Source of the DNA: Glandiceps talaboti
Taxonomy: Eukaryota > Hemichordata > Enteropneusta > Spengelidae
Length of the DNA: 64,000 bases
NCBI RefSeq assembly: GCF_964340395.1
Contig: NC_135553.1
Coordinates: 18,662,501-18,726,500 of the forward strand
Direction: 5' to 3'
Shown here: positions 30,616-42,707 of the stretch, one piece after another
How the letters are laid out: each line of letters starts with the position of its first letter
How positions within the stretch are numbered: the first letter of the stretch is position 1
Translations under genes and position numbers: made by a program
The notes under the pieces: model-generated
Told to the model about the DNA's origin: nothing
The model's database searches: none
Seen by the model: the letters and a program-made list of their open reading frames with translations, nothing else

Positions 30616-31208
30616 TTAGCCTACACATGCACAAATAATGAATCATCATTGAGGGTTTGGGTCATCAATAGAACGCTTCAGTTAGAAGGACAATGCACTC
30701 AGTTTTATCTACTGCATCGTATAATTTAGTATAGGAAATAGAGCGGAGCGCGTCACAACAGCTATGTCACAATCAACTTTCCTTTGAATGTACAATATTA
30801 TTTCAACTAATTAAAAACAACAAATTAGACAATTTATTTAGCTTCATCTCTCCTATAACTACTTCTACAAGATAGGCAAGTTTCAACCTCTTTTTTTCTT
30901 TTATACCACACCACCTGTTCAACCCACAAAAATTGGTCCGAAAAATGCTCTAGACTTTTTGAACGTTATGAATTTGGGGCAGTGAACATGTATTTTTTTT
31001 TCTTACGCACCGATTCATTCGCCATTCTTTTATCAACAGACATGGCAACTAATGTATTTCTAAAGTATTAGAACTAAGTATGTGATCAATGTATCATTTA
31101 TTTAGCTGAAACTTGAGGATACCCAAAGTAATACTCAAAACTGTACTGATCTAGTTAAAATAAGTTCAACAAATGTAAGGATTGTCATTATATATGAAAT
31201 ATTTTTAC

Positions 31209-31281
31209 CTGTAACAGTCCTAAGCTTTGGTAAGAAAACCAAGCACAGTAGAAGTAAATGTTTAACTTTCGCACAAGCCAT
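31209..31281 (-). CDS. Signal-peptide first exon, copy 1
   Basis: Minus-strand exon from ATG (31281-31279) to a donor ACAG|GTAAAA. It encodes 24 residues beginning MACAKVKHLLLLCLVFLPK, a short basic start plus a hydrophobic core as in secretory signal peptides, and ends in phase 1. That phase fits the phase-1 CUB and linker exons to its left. Copies with the same donor lie at 35342-35414, 46692-46764 and 50458-50524, and broken ones at 40409 and 44844. Conservation of ATG, frame and donor among diverged copies supports a real exon. The link to the CUB exons is inference. Confidence 0.6.
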
Positions 31282-31769
31282 ATTTCCTGTTTAGACTCAA
31301 ATCAACTCCGTTTGAAACTATCAGTGGTAGTCCAGACTATGCTTAACGTATTATGTGTACAAGAAATGCAATGTCATGTAATATAATCACTCTCTAATAA
31401 CCATTAGGCTAATTAACACTCTCTCTCCTTACAACGCTACTTTCCCATTTAATTTTGTATTCGCATTGACAGGATAGGAGGTTACACATGACGAAAAGCT
31501 ATAAAGAAGGTAAATAGAAACTGTTGCTGGGAGTGTCTTTGAACTAACTTAGGATTCGCAAAATGGTGCGTAAAGAGTGAAGGTGTATTCAATCAACCAA
31601 ATAAATGATAGGTGTACACAGAAACGTTCATTATTGTCTTCACTGTTTGAGATAATGCCATTTACTCACATCAAAAGTCTCGTATGTACATAAAGTTAAA
31701 GACAATAGATCGCTTATTTCTGAATTATGAAATAAAATGCTCTTCGGAATTCGTCCGATGGGATTTACA
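31282..31769. other. Putative upstream region of signal-peptide exon copy 1
   Basis: Conserved in the copies upstream of 35414, 46764 and 50524 (minus-strand sense), so it probably includes the promoter and 5' UTR. I cannot place a start site. Confidence 0.35.
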
Positions 31770-32345
31770 TCTTTTTGTACCCAAGGTAGGCTAAACCAGG
31801 AGATTGACGTATGGAAAAGACCGTATCAGCCTGATACTGTATTTCGTCCGGACCCGCCGCTTTAGGTGCATTTACACTCGCAAAACATTTACGTATATCA
31901 GACTCGGTGATAGTAAAGATAAGTCTTCTTGGTCAATTGCAAGGCGTAAAGAGGGTTCCAAGTTTTTGTCAAAGCAAAGCATAGAAATGGTTTAGACGAC
32001 CATGAAGTTAAACATCGCTCTCGACTATTGTATTTGATTTGCCTTTGATGGATATGTAACTGCATCTAACCCGTGCCACAAACATCGCAAGTCTTTTTCG
32101 TTGAACTGTTCTTCAAGCACATCATTGTATAGCCGATTGTATTGATTAATTCATATCGTGCCTTTCTGTACATAGATGCATTGTCCGCCTTGATGGCTTC
32201 AGAGTTGTCTTTTGATTTTAAACGAACATCTCTTTTGAACCATGGTTTCTCATTTGGATAACTAAGAGCCAACTTTAAATTATATGAATGCAAGATTCTA
32301 AGCAAAAGTTTAATGTAATATTTTACCATATATCTACTCATTGAG
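31770..32345 (-). pseudogene. Decayed LINE relic (endonuclease-RT junction), copy 1
   Basis: The minus strand reads KPWFKRDVRLKSK...ARYELINTI, typical of the stretch between endonuclease and RT in CR1/Jockey-like LINEs. Further on, near 31925-31800, it reads ITESDIRK...PKAAGPDEI, the start of an RT domain. The two pieces are separated by frame breaks. It is not closely related to LINE A. Copies lie at about 35900-36478 and, more decayed, at about 47470-47960. Confidence 0.6.
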
Positions 32346-32444
32346 ATCTATAGACGATTATTTAAATACTGACACGGTTAACACAGGGCAGCCTTCGAGA
32401 CACATAACAGAATCGTCACACCAGCACTGAGCTGATCTACTAAG

Positions 32445-32446
<2 letters not shown>

Positions 32447-32530
<84 letters not shown>
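32447..32530. repeat. (CAAT)n microsatellite
   Basis: About 21 CAAT tetramers. The second duplicate has a shorter tract at about 36579-36642. Confidence 0.9.
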
Positions 32531-34699
32531 AATTGTCGTATACCGTCCGAGCCGATACTATTTACATTCTTATTCAGTAATGAATATTAAACACATACAA
32601 TTGATGAATGTGTACATCTCAGCACTTTTTTAATGATTGAGTATATCATTTTCACATACACTTCTGTATATTGTCACAATGATGTATTACAATTCAGTGC
32701 AGCGACATATGTTTTTCCACAAATTAAATTACCCCATCAATACAACGACTACAATGCATCTACTCACACCCCAACCATAGAAATCAAATGGTCCCACATG
32801 ACAAACAAGCTTGCGATAACAGATAACAAAGTTTGTGCCAAATGTTGAAAAATACCAGGTGTTTTTGAGAATGAGATTAAAGTTCATATGTTCATACACT
32901 TTCGTGGAAAAATGTGGGTTTTTTACTCTAGGTCTTTGTGTTATATATTGTCTAGAAACATGTGATCCTTCTTAACTAATGCGTTATAAATTACGTTTGT
33001 TGGTCTAGGGATTTGCAAGGCAGTAAAGATGTACATATTCTAATTAATTAATTAATTAATTACCATAACACCTCAAAAAGAGGCCCGGAAAATGCTCCAG
33101 ACCTTTTGAATGTTATCATGTTGACGCACTGAAAATGTACGATTTTTGATAATCTAATAATTTTCGATGTGTGTACTTCTATCAATTATTAAATTAATTC
33201 ACATCCCATGGGGTTTGAGCACATCTTGCTCTACTATCAGAATATATCGTTGCCTGTCGTCATTGGTTGTGTGTTTATACTACTATAAGACATTATGATA
33301 TCACAGATTAGGTTTAGGATGATTGTTATATACATCTAAACACTGCGTAGGTGATATTTATAATTCTCAGGCAAATTTTGTAGATCGACGTGACGCGCTT
33401 TAAATATTTCGAGGGAATTCATTTTAGTCTTGTGGTTCATAGTTTTTTTTTCTTCTGGAGATATGGTTTGACATCTTTAGTATTGGATGAATCCTTGTCA
33501 GACCGTATGGGTTGTTGGTATCTCTACATGTGTCACCAGTGTTCATTCGCATCAGTGCCGCTACTCTTTTTGTTAATCTAATGCTGTAGTGACTCTTCAG
33601 TTAGCTACACACTACAATCATTCAAAGTTACTCTTGTACCGGATCACACAAACACTCAGGAATAGGAACAGACATAAATGTATGGTTTGCCAGTTAAGAG
33701 ATGGTTACTTGTTTCCTTCTCTCCTTCTACTGGCCTTTTTATTGTCCAAACTCTTACTTTAACAAAAAAATGTCTACTTTTCTATTATTATCAAACAATT
33801 ATGATGTCATAATATGTGATTGGATTTACGTAAACGATGAAGTCATCGGTGATTTGTAACTTAAAATGAGATCGTCAGCTAAATTCTAATTTATCATATG
33901 CACTACAACCATATGCTCTGTGGAAAAGCAATCAGATCATTTTCACACTCAACTGATCACAATATGTCAATGCCAAGTTTAATTTACTCGTCAGCCAGGG
34001 TTAATACTTTTAGTCTGGTAGCACAATTTTAAAAGTGAATTTAATATATTTGTAGACAAAGGAAAAAATTGGCGAAATAAATAAATATTGAAATGTTGGT
34101 CCGTGACATTGGATACGATTGACTATTCGCTGGTGATCGGGTACGACTGGGTGCATAATTACTTTGAGAGATTGTCTGTGTATGGTCTATTTTTGTCGTC
34201 GATTTATGGTTCAGAAGCTCGACACTGGTAGAGTCATCGCCAGGGGAAAGAAGGGTCTAAACATATTATCTTGACAATAAAACTTAGCTAATATAATTCA
34301 TAAAGCATTCGTTTGTGATCCTTGTCATTTCAGCCCTTTATCCACCATATTTTTAAAAATTTGAAATTTCATATCTTTCGAATTGTTTCCAACAAACCAC
34401 AGAAAGTATCCACTGTAATAAATCCTATTTAGATGTATATTGTTGACGGATTCAACTTGACGAAATCGTCGTCTGTATTGCTTACTTTCCTTTTTAACAA
34501 CGGAATAAAATCAATTCAACCAGAAAGCATCATCTTGGTCAATATTGTTAAGTACCAACTGTTATTGCCGTTGGTGGCGTTATTGTCGTTGCGTTTGAAG
34601 TTGCAAATCATCATTGGAATCACTAGGTACTAGAAAAGCATTTTTTCTTACTCAAGAGTTCTGATGGAAATGTATAACATATGATAAGATGTCGCGCAG
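32531..34699. other. Non-coding part of duplication copy 1
   Basis: AT-rich with a short ATTA/TTAA repeat near 33041. From about 34130 it matches the intron upstream of the CUB exon, but no CUB exon is found where one would be expected to its left. Small frames here lack support. Confidence 0.45.
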
Positions 34700-35341
34700 A
34701 TTTGTAAAATGTGACACCCCCATGAATTTTCCGGAGGCTCCCTTAGCCTACATATGCACAAATAATGAATCATCATTGAGGGTTTGGGTCATCAATAGAA
34801 CGCTTACGTTAAGAAGGACAATGCACTCAGTTTTATCTACTGCATCGTATAATTTAGCATAGGAAATAGAGCGGAGCGCGTCACAACAGCTATGTCACAA
34901 TCAACTTTCCTTTGAATGTACAATATTATTTCAGCTAATTGAATACAACAAATTACACAATTTATTTAGCTTCCACTCTCCTATAACTACTTCTACAAGA
35001 TAGGCAAGTTTCAACCTCTTTTTTTATACCACACCACCTGTTCAACCCACAAAAATTGGTCCGAAAAATGCTCTAGACTTTTTGAACGTTATGAATTTGG
35101 GGCAGTGAACATGTATTTTTTTTTCTTACGCACCGATTCATTCGCCATTCTTTTATCAACAGACATGGCAACTAATGTATTTCTAAAGTATTAAAACTAA
35201 GTATGCGATCAATGTATCATTTATTTAGCTGAAAATTGAGGATACCCAAAGTAATACTCAAAACTGTACTGATCTCGTTAAAATAAGTTCAACAAATGTA
35301 AGGATTGTCATTATAGTAAAATATATATGAAATATTTTTAC

Positions 35342-35414
35342 CTGTAACAGTCCTAAGCTTTGGTAAGAAAACCAAGCACAGTAGAAGTAAATGTTTAACT
35401 TTCGCACAAGCCAT
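35342..35414 (-). CDS. Signal-peptide first exon, copy 2
   Basis: Same 73-nt coding part, phase-1 donor and 24 residues as 31209-31281. Confidence 0.6.
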
Positions 35415-35899
35415 ATTTCCTGTTTAGACTCAAATCAACTCCGTTTGAAACTATCAGTGGTAGTTCAGACTATGCTTAACGTATTATGTGTACAAGAAAT
35501 GCAATGTCATGTAATATAATCACTCTCTAATAACCATTAGGCTAATTAACACTCTCTCTCCTTACAACGCTACTTTCCCATTTAATTTTGTATTCGCATT
35601 GACAGGATAGGAGGTTACACATGACGAAAAGCTATAAAGAAGGTAAATAGAAACTGTTGCTGGGAGTGTCTTTGAACTAACTTAGGATTCGCAAAATGGT
35701 GCGTAAAGGGTGAAGGTGTATTCAATCAACCAAATAAATGATAGGTGTACACAGAAACGTTCATTATTGTCTTCACTGTTTGAGATAATGCCATTTACTC
35801 ACATCAAAAGTCTCGTATGTACATAAAGTTAAAGACAATAGATCGCTTATTTCTGAATTATGAAATAAAATGCTCTTCGGAATTCGTCCGATGGGATTT

Positions 35900-36478
35900 A
35901 CATCTTTTTGTACCCAAGGTAGGCTAAACCAGGAGATTGACGTATGGAAAAGACCGCATCAGCCTGAGACTGTATTTCGTCCGGACCCGCCGCTTTAGGT
36001 GCATTTACGCTCGCAAAATATTTACGTATATCAGACTCGGTGATAGCAAAGATAAGTCTTCTTGGTCAATTGCAAGGCGTAAAGAGGGTTCCAAGATTTT
36101 GTCAAAGCAAAGCATAGAAATGGTTTAGACGACCATGAAGTTAAACATCGCTCTCGACTATTGTATTTGATTTGCTTTTGATGGATATGTAACTGCATCT
36201 AACCCTAGCGACAAACGTCGCAAGTCTTTTTCGTTGAACTGTTCTTCAAGCACATCATTGTATAGCCGATTGTATTGATTAATTCATACCGTGCCTTTCT
36301 GTACATAGATGCATTGTCCGCCTTGATGGCTTCAGAGTTGTCTTTTGATTTTAAACGAACATCTCTTTTGAACCATGGTTTCTCATTTGGATAACTAAGA
36401 GCCAACTTTAAATTATATGAATGCAAGATTCTAAGCAAAAGTTTAATGTAATCTTTTACCATATATCTACTCATTGAG
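35900..36478 (-). pseudogene. Decayed LINE relic, copy 2
   Basis: Duplicate of 31770-32345, with KPWFKRDVRLKSK and PKAAGPDEI segments in broken frames. Confidence 0.6.
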
Positions 36479-36576
36479 ATCTATAGACGATTCTTTAAAT
36501 ACTGACACGGTTAACACAGGGCAGCCTTCGAGACACATAACAGACTCGTCACACCAGGACTGAGCTGATCTACTAA

Positions 36577-36578
<2 letters not shown>

Positions 36579-36642
<64 letters not shown>
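36579..36642. repeat. (CAAT)n microsatellite, copy 2
   Basis: Shorter than the tract at 32447-32530. Confidence 0.88.
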
Positions 36643-36643
<1 letters not shown>

Positions 36644-37152
36644 AATTGTCGTATGCCGTCCGAGCCGATACTATTTACATACTTATTCAGTAATGAATAT
36701 TAAACACATACAATTGATGAATGTGTGCATCTCAGCACTTTTTTAATGATTGAGTATATCATTTTCACATACACTTCTGTATATTGTCACAATGATGTAT
36801 TACAATTCAGTGCAGCGACATATGTTTTTCCACAAATTAAATTACCCCATCAATACAACGACTACAATGCATCTACTCACACCCCAACCATAGAAATCAA
36901 ATGGTCCCACATGACAAACAAGCTTGCGATAACAGATAACAAAGTTTGTGCCAAATGTTGAAAAATACCAGGTGTTTTTGAGAATGAGATTGAAGTTCAT
37001 ATGTTCATACACTTTCGTGGTAAAATGTGGGTTTTTTACTCTAGGTCTTTGTGTTAAATATTGTCTAGAAACATGTGAAACCTTCTTAACTAATGCGTTA
37101 TAAATTACGTTTGTTGGTCTAGTGATTTGCAAGGCAGTAAAGATGTACATAT

Positions 37153-37232
37153 TCTAATTAATTAATTAATTAATTAATTAATTAATTAATTAATTAATTA
37201 ATTAATTAATTAATTAATTAATTAATTAATTA
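37153..37232. repeat. (TTAA)n microsatellite
   Basis: About 80 bp of TTAA tetramers. The matching site in copy 1 (33041-33062) has only about 20 bp, so the tract expanded after duplication or shrank there. Confidence 0.9.
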
Positions 37233-38717
37233 CCATAACACCTCAAAAAGAGGCCCGGAAAATGCTCCAGACCTTTTGAATGTTATCATGTTGACGCACT
37301 GAAAATGTACGATTTTTGATAATCTAATAATTTTCGATGTGTGTACTTCTATTAATTATTAAATTAATTCACACCCCATGGGGTTTGAGCACATCTTGCT
37401 CTACTATCAGAATATATCGTTGATAGGCCTGTCGTTATTGGTTGTGTGTTTATACTACTATAAGACATTATGATATCACAGATGAGGTTTGGGGTGATTG
37501 TTATATACATCTAAACACTGCGTAGGTCATATTTACAATTCTCAGGCAAATTTTGTAGATCGACGTGACGCGCTTTAAATATTTCGAGGGGATTCATTTT
37601 AGTCTTGTGGTTCATAGTTTTTCTTCTTCTGGAGATATGTTTTGACATCTTTAGTATTGGATGAATCCTTGTCAGACCGTATGGGTTGTTGGTATCTCTA
37701 CATGTGTCACCAGTGTTCATTCGAATCAGTGCCGCTATTCTTTTTGTTAATCTAATGCTGTAGTGAATGTTCAGTTAGCTACACACTACAATCATTCAGA
37801 GTTACTCTTGTACCGGATCACACAAACACTCAGGAATAGGAACAGACATAAATGTATGGTTTGCCAGTTAAGAGATGGTTACTTGTTTCCTTCTCTCCTT
37901 CTACTGGCCTTTTTATTGTCTAAACTCTTACTTTAACAAAAAAAATGTCTACTTTTCTATTATTATCAAACAATTATGATGTCATAATATGTGATTGGAT
38001 TTACGTAAACGCTGAAGTCATCGGTGATAATTAACTTAAAATGAGATCGTCAGCTAAATTCTAATTTATCATATGCACTACAACCATATGCTCTGTGGAA
38101 AAGCAATCAGATCATTTTCACACTCAACTGATCACAATATGTCAATGCCAAGTTTAATTTACTCGTCAGCCAGGGTTAATACTTTTAGTCTGGTAGCACA
38201 ATTTTAAAAGTGAATTTAGTATATTTGTAGACAAAGGAACAAAATTGGCGAAATAAATAAATATTGAAATGTTGATCCGTGACATTAGATACGATTGATC
38301 GGGTACGACTGGGTGCATAATTACGTAGAGAGTTTGTCAGTGCATGGTCTATTTTTGTCGTCGATTTTTGAAATTTCATATCTTTCGAATTGTTTCCAAC
38401 AAACCACAGAAAGTATCCACTGTAATAAATCCTGTTTAGATGTATATTGTTGACGGATTCAACTTGACGAAATCGTCGTCTCTTTGGGCCATGTGTATTA
38501 CTTACTTTCCTTTTTAACAATGGAATAAAATCAATTCAACTAGAAAGCATCATCTTGGTCAATATTGTTAAGTACCAACTGTTATCATTGGTGGCGTTAT
38601 TGTCGTTGCGTTGGAAGTTGGAAATCATCATTGGAATCACTAGGTACTAGAAAAGCATTTTTTCTTACTCAAGAGTTCTGATGGAAATGTATAACATATG
38701 ATAAGATGTCGCGCAGG

Positions 38718-40408
38718 TTAGTTACTGTTGTGGATTTTAAGGCTATGGGTTCAATCCCCATCTTCTCTTTTTGGAATACTGAAACTATGTCCTTTTGTTT
38801 ATACCCACATGGTCGTACTGCTCTCACACTTTAGCCATTTTCGTTCTCATCCTACAAAATCGATTTTACTTTTTATGGATATTTGCACCCCTAAATGAAA
38901 ATATTTTAAAAACAAACAAATGTGGTCAAATTGAGAAATAGAAGAATGTTCGGTATTAATAGTAAATGCATCACACTAAAATAAAATAAAGTGTCAACAA
39001 AAGAGCGATTTTTTTAAAGCAGACGTTTTAACCAGAATTGGACTTGTCATTTTATTCAAATTCAAGTTATGCCATACTCAAGTTCATCTATGTTGAAAAG
39101 TTTGTCACACCATGTGCACATCACTATTGTTGTACTGATACTTATTTGAACTACGAACACACTATTCCTCTTAACTCCTGTGATTCCCACTCCTCTCCCC
39201 ACACAACGATGAACAATTGATTCACTGCATGGTTGTCAGTGATTTGATATATATGTAACAGTAAATCGGTGGCACTGATTGGCAGTAGTGGCACTGATAG
39301 ATGGGATGTGAAAATAATAAAATAAGGCAAAACTAGATAATACAATGAGCCAAGTAAAATGTACCCCTGCTCTAATTTAATTTTCTCAAATATGGCCCTC
39401 CCTCAAGAACAGATTTGTAAAATGTGACACCCCCATGACTATTTTCCGGAGGCTCCCTTAGCCTACATATATACATATAATGAATCAAGGTTGACGGTTA
39501 GGCTCATCGATAGAATGCTTCAGTTAAGAAGGACAATGCAGTTTATATAATACTGCATCGTATAATTTAGTATAGGAAATAGAACGATGCACGTCAGAAC
39601 GGCTATGTCAAAACTTTCCTTTTCATGCATAAAATTATTTCAGCTAATTAAATACAACTAAGACAATTTATTTAGCTTCCACTATGCCATAATTCACACC
39701 CAGTGTGCTTTTAGGACAAGTTTTAGCTTTATTATCAAACTTTATCGTTAGTATCCCTAGGTCTGTCGTTATTGGTTTTGCGTTTATACTACCATACGAC
39801 GTTATTATCAATACAGATTAGGTTTGGCAAGTGATTATGGCTACCATTTATGGTGATTTTTATCAATTAATACAAACAACTTTAATATTACTGTCAAGTT
39901 TAGAAGAAATAAGATATATAGAACAACACCAAAGAGTGCTCAAAATCAGTTTCGCATGTCTAACAAAAAATTAGGTGTCTGTTACAGTGGTGTAATTTAG
40001 CACTACTATAGCAGCTACAGTAACATCGCTCTGGTATATGCTAGGAAACATCAATAGGTGCCCATAACAACTGTGCATAATAGAAACTGCAATCTACGAA
40101 GTGGTACAATGGCAGTCTGAAGTCTCACGTGTGTTCATTCCAAACAGCCACCGCACCAATTTTTTTAAATGGCCACCGTGCGTATACTCTCTTCTTACGC
40201 ACCGATTCTTTCGCCATTCTTTTATCAACAGACATGGAAACTAATATATTTCTAAGTATCAAAACTAAGTATGTGATCAATGTATCATTTATTTAGCTGA
40301 AACTTGAGGATACCCAAAGTAATACTCAAAACTGTACTGATCTAGTTGAAATAAGTTCAAAATTTTAAGGAATGACATTATAGTAAAATATATATGAAAT
40401 ATTTTTAC
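38718..40408. other. Mosaic of element ends, no gene seen
   Basis: The right end of a Harbinger-like element closes at 39457 with CTCCC then TTA. The rest (about 39020-40400) is duplicated at about 43440-44840. I find no coding sequence I can support. Confidence 0.45.
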
Positions 40409-40445
40409 CTGTAACAGTCCTAAGCTTTGGTAAGAAAACCAAGCA
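40409..40445 (-). pseudogene. Truncated signal-peptide exon (copy 3)
   Basis: Keeps the donor side of the exon (CTTGGTTTTCTTACC...ACAG|GTAAAA). The sequence then diverges, so the ATG and most of the hydrophobic core are lost. Confidence 0.55.
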
Positions 40446-40486
40446 TATACGTAACGACTTTATGTTTCAAGCTGTGACGAACAACA

Positions 40487-40583
40487 GCATCTTAGGAGTG
40501 TAGTAAAGCTACCTTGTGTTGTCTGACAACAGAATGTTAATAGTGTAGTAAAGCTACTTTGTGTTGTCAGACATCAGAATCTT
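40487..40583. repeat. Short direct repeat of about 50 bp, two units
   Basis: GTGTAGTAAAGCTAC followed by TTGTGTTGTC occurs twice in a row. The pair is also present at about 44925-45012. Confidence 0.7.
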
Positions 40584-40768
40584 AGTAGGGGACCGGTCAG
40601 TTTCCCTATCGGGGGGGTTGTTGGATTCTACCATTAGGCCAACAAAAAGTCACAAGCCCCCTATCTGTAAAACCAAAAACAGGCTGATCCCCTCATCACT
40701 TAATTCGAACCCCCCCCCCCCCATATATAATATTCACATTACAGGTAGTTTTTGATCGTGAGTCAGTG

Positions 40769-41508
40769 TGTGAGTCAGACCTAGATTATATCCATTCAGG
40801 ATATTTTGGTAAATTTTCATTAAGAACTCTGATTTGAAGTCAAAAAACATTTAAACTTTGAACATACAGTGACATTCCATTACGTAACAACATAGGTCTT
40901 CGACATCTCAACATTGCTATTTCGGAATCGTTTGTACCAGGTACGATTGAACTGTCAACAAGTTTTAATATGACATGATGTGTTAATTTTAGAACTTCAT
41001 TATATGACTTCATTGTTTTGTAGAAGTATAATTATAATATTACACAATTATGTTATGGTCTTTGAGATATGAACTTGTATTACTAATATAGAGAAAGTGA
41101 TTGGATATTAGATCTCAGATGATGTCTTTCATAAGACTTAAGAATACGTCATACTCTAAGAATAGAGATTTATGTAAACTTTGAAATGTATTTAAGTTGG
41201 GTTTTTAGCCCATCTGGTGAAAAAAGGAGGCGGAGATTGGTCAGGTAATGAAATAAACCAAGTGGATAGCTTGGCGTTCGTTGAACCAGATATGAACGTT
41301 TCCGTGTGAGTTCTACTCAACACAATCCAAGTCGGTACGGTAACTCGTAGAAGAGATGGGCTGAGAAGAAACTGGTTGGCTGGCTAATTCATCGTTATAG
41401 TCTTAAATGGAACAGACTGACGATTGGAACAGCAGTGCGAGTGAGTACTTTCCCGTTTGAACATTACATATCGATAAACTGCACAGTAAGCTGGTCAACA
41501 ACGTTTCA
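40769..41508 (+). mobile_element. Diverged solo LTR of the gypsy family
   Basis: Matches the LTR at 4776-5456 from its start to the terminal GTTTCA at 41508, with many substitutions and a ~70-bp insertion near 40980-41050. No internal element sequence adjoins it, so it is an older solo LTR. Confidence 0.8.
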
Positions 41509-42707
41509 CTTGTCGGTCTTGTAAATACTTTATAAGATCGTGGAAATGTTTGCTCTTAAAGCCAATTTTAGGCTATTCAGACACTTTCAAGCAGTGACCT
41601 CCGAGCTTTAGAAGACAGCACCATCAAGTATCAGAAACTATTCTTTATAACTTACGTAGGGTTGAAATATGTTCTTAAAAAGTAAAAACGACATCATTAT
41701 AGTAAAGGTCAGCACATTTAATGGTAGTATCATTGTAGAGGAGATTAGGAGTTTTCAGGCAATTTTAGACTATCTTGGCAAATATTTCACATCTTTAAAA
41801 GACAATATCATCTCAAATTAGGATAGGGTCAAAATATTTCAGAAACGTTTAATACCATTATGACAGTGAAAAGGTCGGTGTATCTGATTGTTGGTTGAAT
41901 GCATGAGTGACCTGTGGGGTGAGCGAGTCCTAAGGGTTTTCCCCCTGGCAGATCTGGAGGTTTTTGTTTCTATCAAGGCAATTTTAGGTTATTCATATCT
42001 TTTGGGGTAATATTTCAAAGCTTCGAAAAGTAAAGTCACTGGCAAATTCAAAAGATAACTTTAGGTGGTCACACCAAGTGTATAATAGTGTATAATATGT
42101 ATGTGTATAGTTATGTTTGAACTCTTATGTGAAGTAAAATTAGAAACAGGGACAAGAACAAATATATACATGTACCACAGTTCAGACAAGGCTTTATGCA
42201 GTTGTAGAAAATGATTTTTTTCTTACATCACAATCCAAAACACAATGACCCCCCCCCCCCATCCACAATTTTCAAAAAGGCATGACCCCTACTGCTTTTT
42301 TCAAAAATAGGGTGACACCCCCCCCTACCAATTCACCGCCAACTCCACCCGGCCGAAGAAACTGACCGGTCCCTAACCCTAACTTCAACCCTAACCCAAA
42401 CCCAAATGGCAGAAATGAGGTTTGGAATAGCTGGCACCGATGGTATGGTAAAACACGGCAAATTTAGACGATACAGTGAGTCAAAGTAAAATGTGACACT
42501 CCCGATATCCCACTTTCTACAATATGGCCCTCCCCTGAGACCCCACTTGTAAAAGGTGATATCTCAAGCCCTCCTACCCCCTTATGAATACTGAAGGCTC
42601 TATATGGTTTTTATTCATCCGACAAATGTATGAATAGTGTTCTCATTAATTTTCATTATTTGTTTTGTACATATTTGCTAAGGGGTTTTCGATGTGTGTT
42701 ATTATTA
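41509..42707. other. AT-rich and C-run sequence, no gene seen
   Basis: Contains poly-C runs near 42249 and 42315 and a few telomere-like CCCTAA words at 42373-42400. From about 42480 it resembles the right part of the short MITE, ending near 42600. Confidence 0.4.

Larger units (their letters stand above)
30570..34699. repeat. Segmental duplication, tandem copy 1
   Basis: About 4.1 kb repeated directly at 34700-38717. Both copies contain a signal-peptide exon, a LINE relic, a (CAAT)n tract, a TTAA-type repeat and intron sequence related to the region upstream of the CUB exon. The join at 34699/34700 links ...GTCGCGCAG to ATTTGTAAAATG, the same sequence as at 30571. Confidence 0.8.
34700..38717. 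repeat. Segmental duplication, tandem copy 2
   Basis: Direct copy of 30570-34699 with scattered substitutions and indels. It opens with the last ~44 bp of a Harbinger-like element (ending CTCCC at 34743, then TTA). Confidence 0.8.
39020..41100. repeat. Segmental duplication, left partner of 43440-45521
   Basis: Aligned by eye over about 2 kb. Both partners include a Harbinger-element end, a truncated signal-peptide exon, a pair of short direct repeats, a C-rich stretch and the start of a gypsy LTR. Confidence 0.7.

Noticed and set aside
30039-30729. Two overlapping plus frames of 115 and 126 codons
   Set aside because: They fall mostly within the Harbinger-like element E. The first is a T-rich hydrophobic translation with no domain.
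32447-32530. Possible CRISPR-like array at the CAAT tract
   Set aside because: A pure tetramer microsatellite with no spacers, in an animal genome.
42373-42405. CCCTAA words suggesting a telomere remnant
   Set aside because: Only a few imperfect units in a C-rich stretch.
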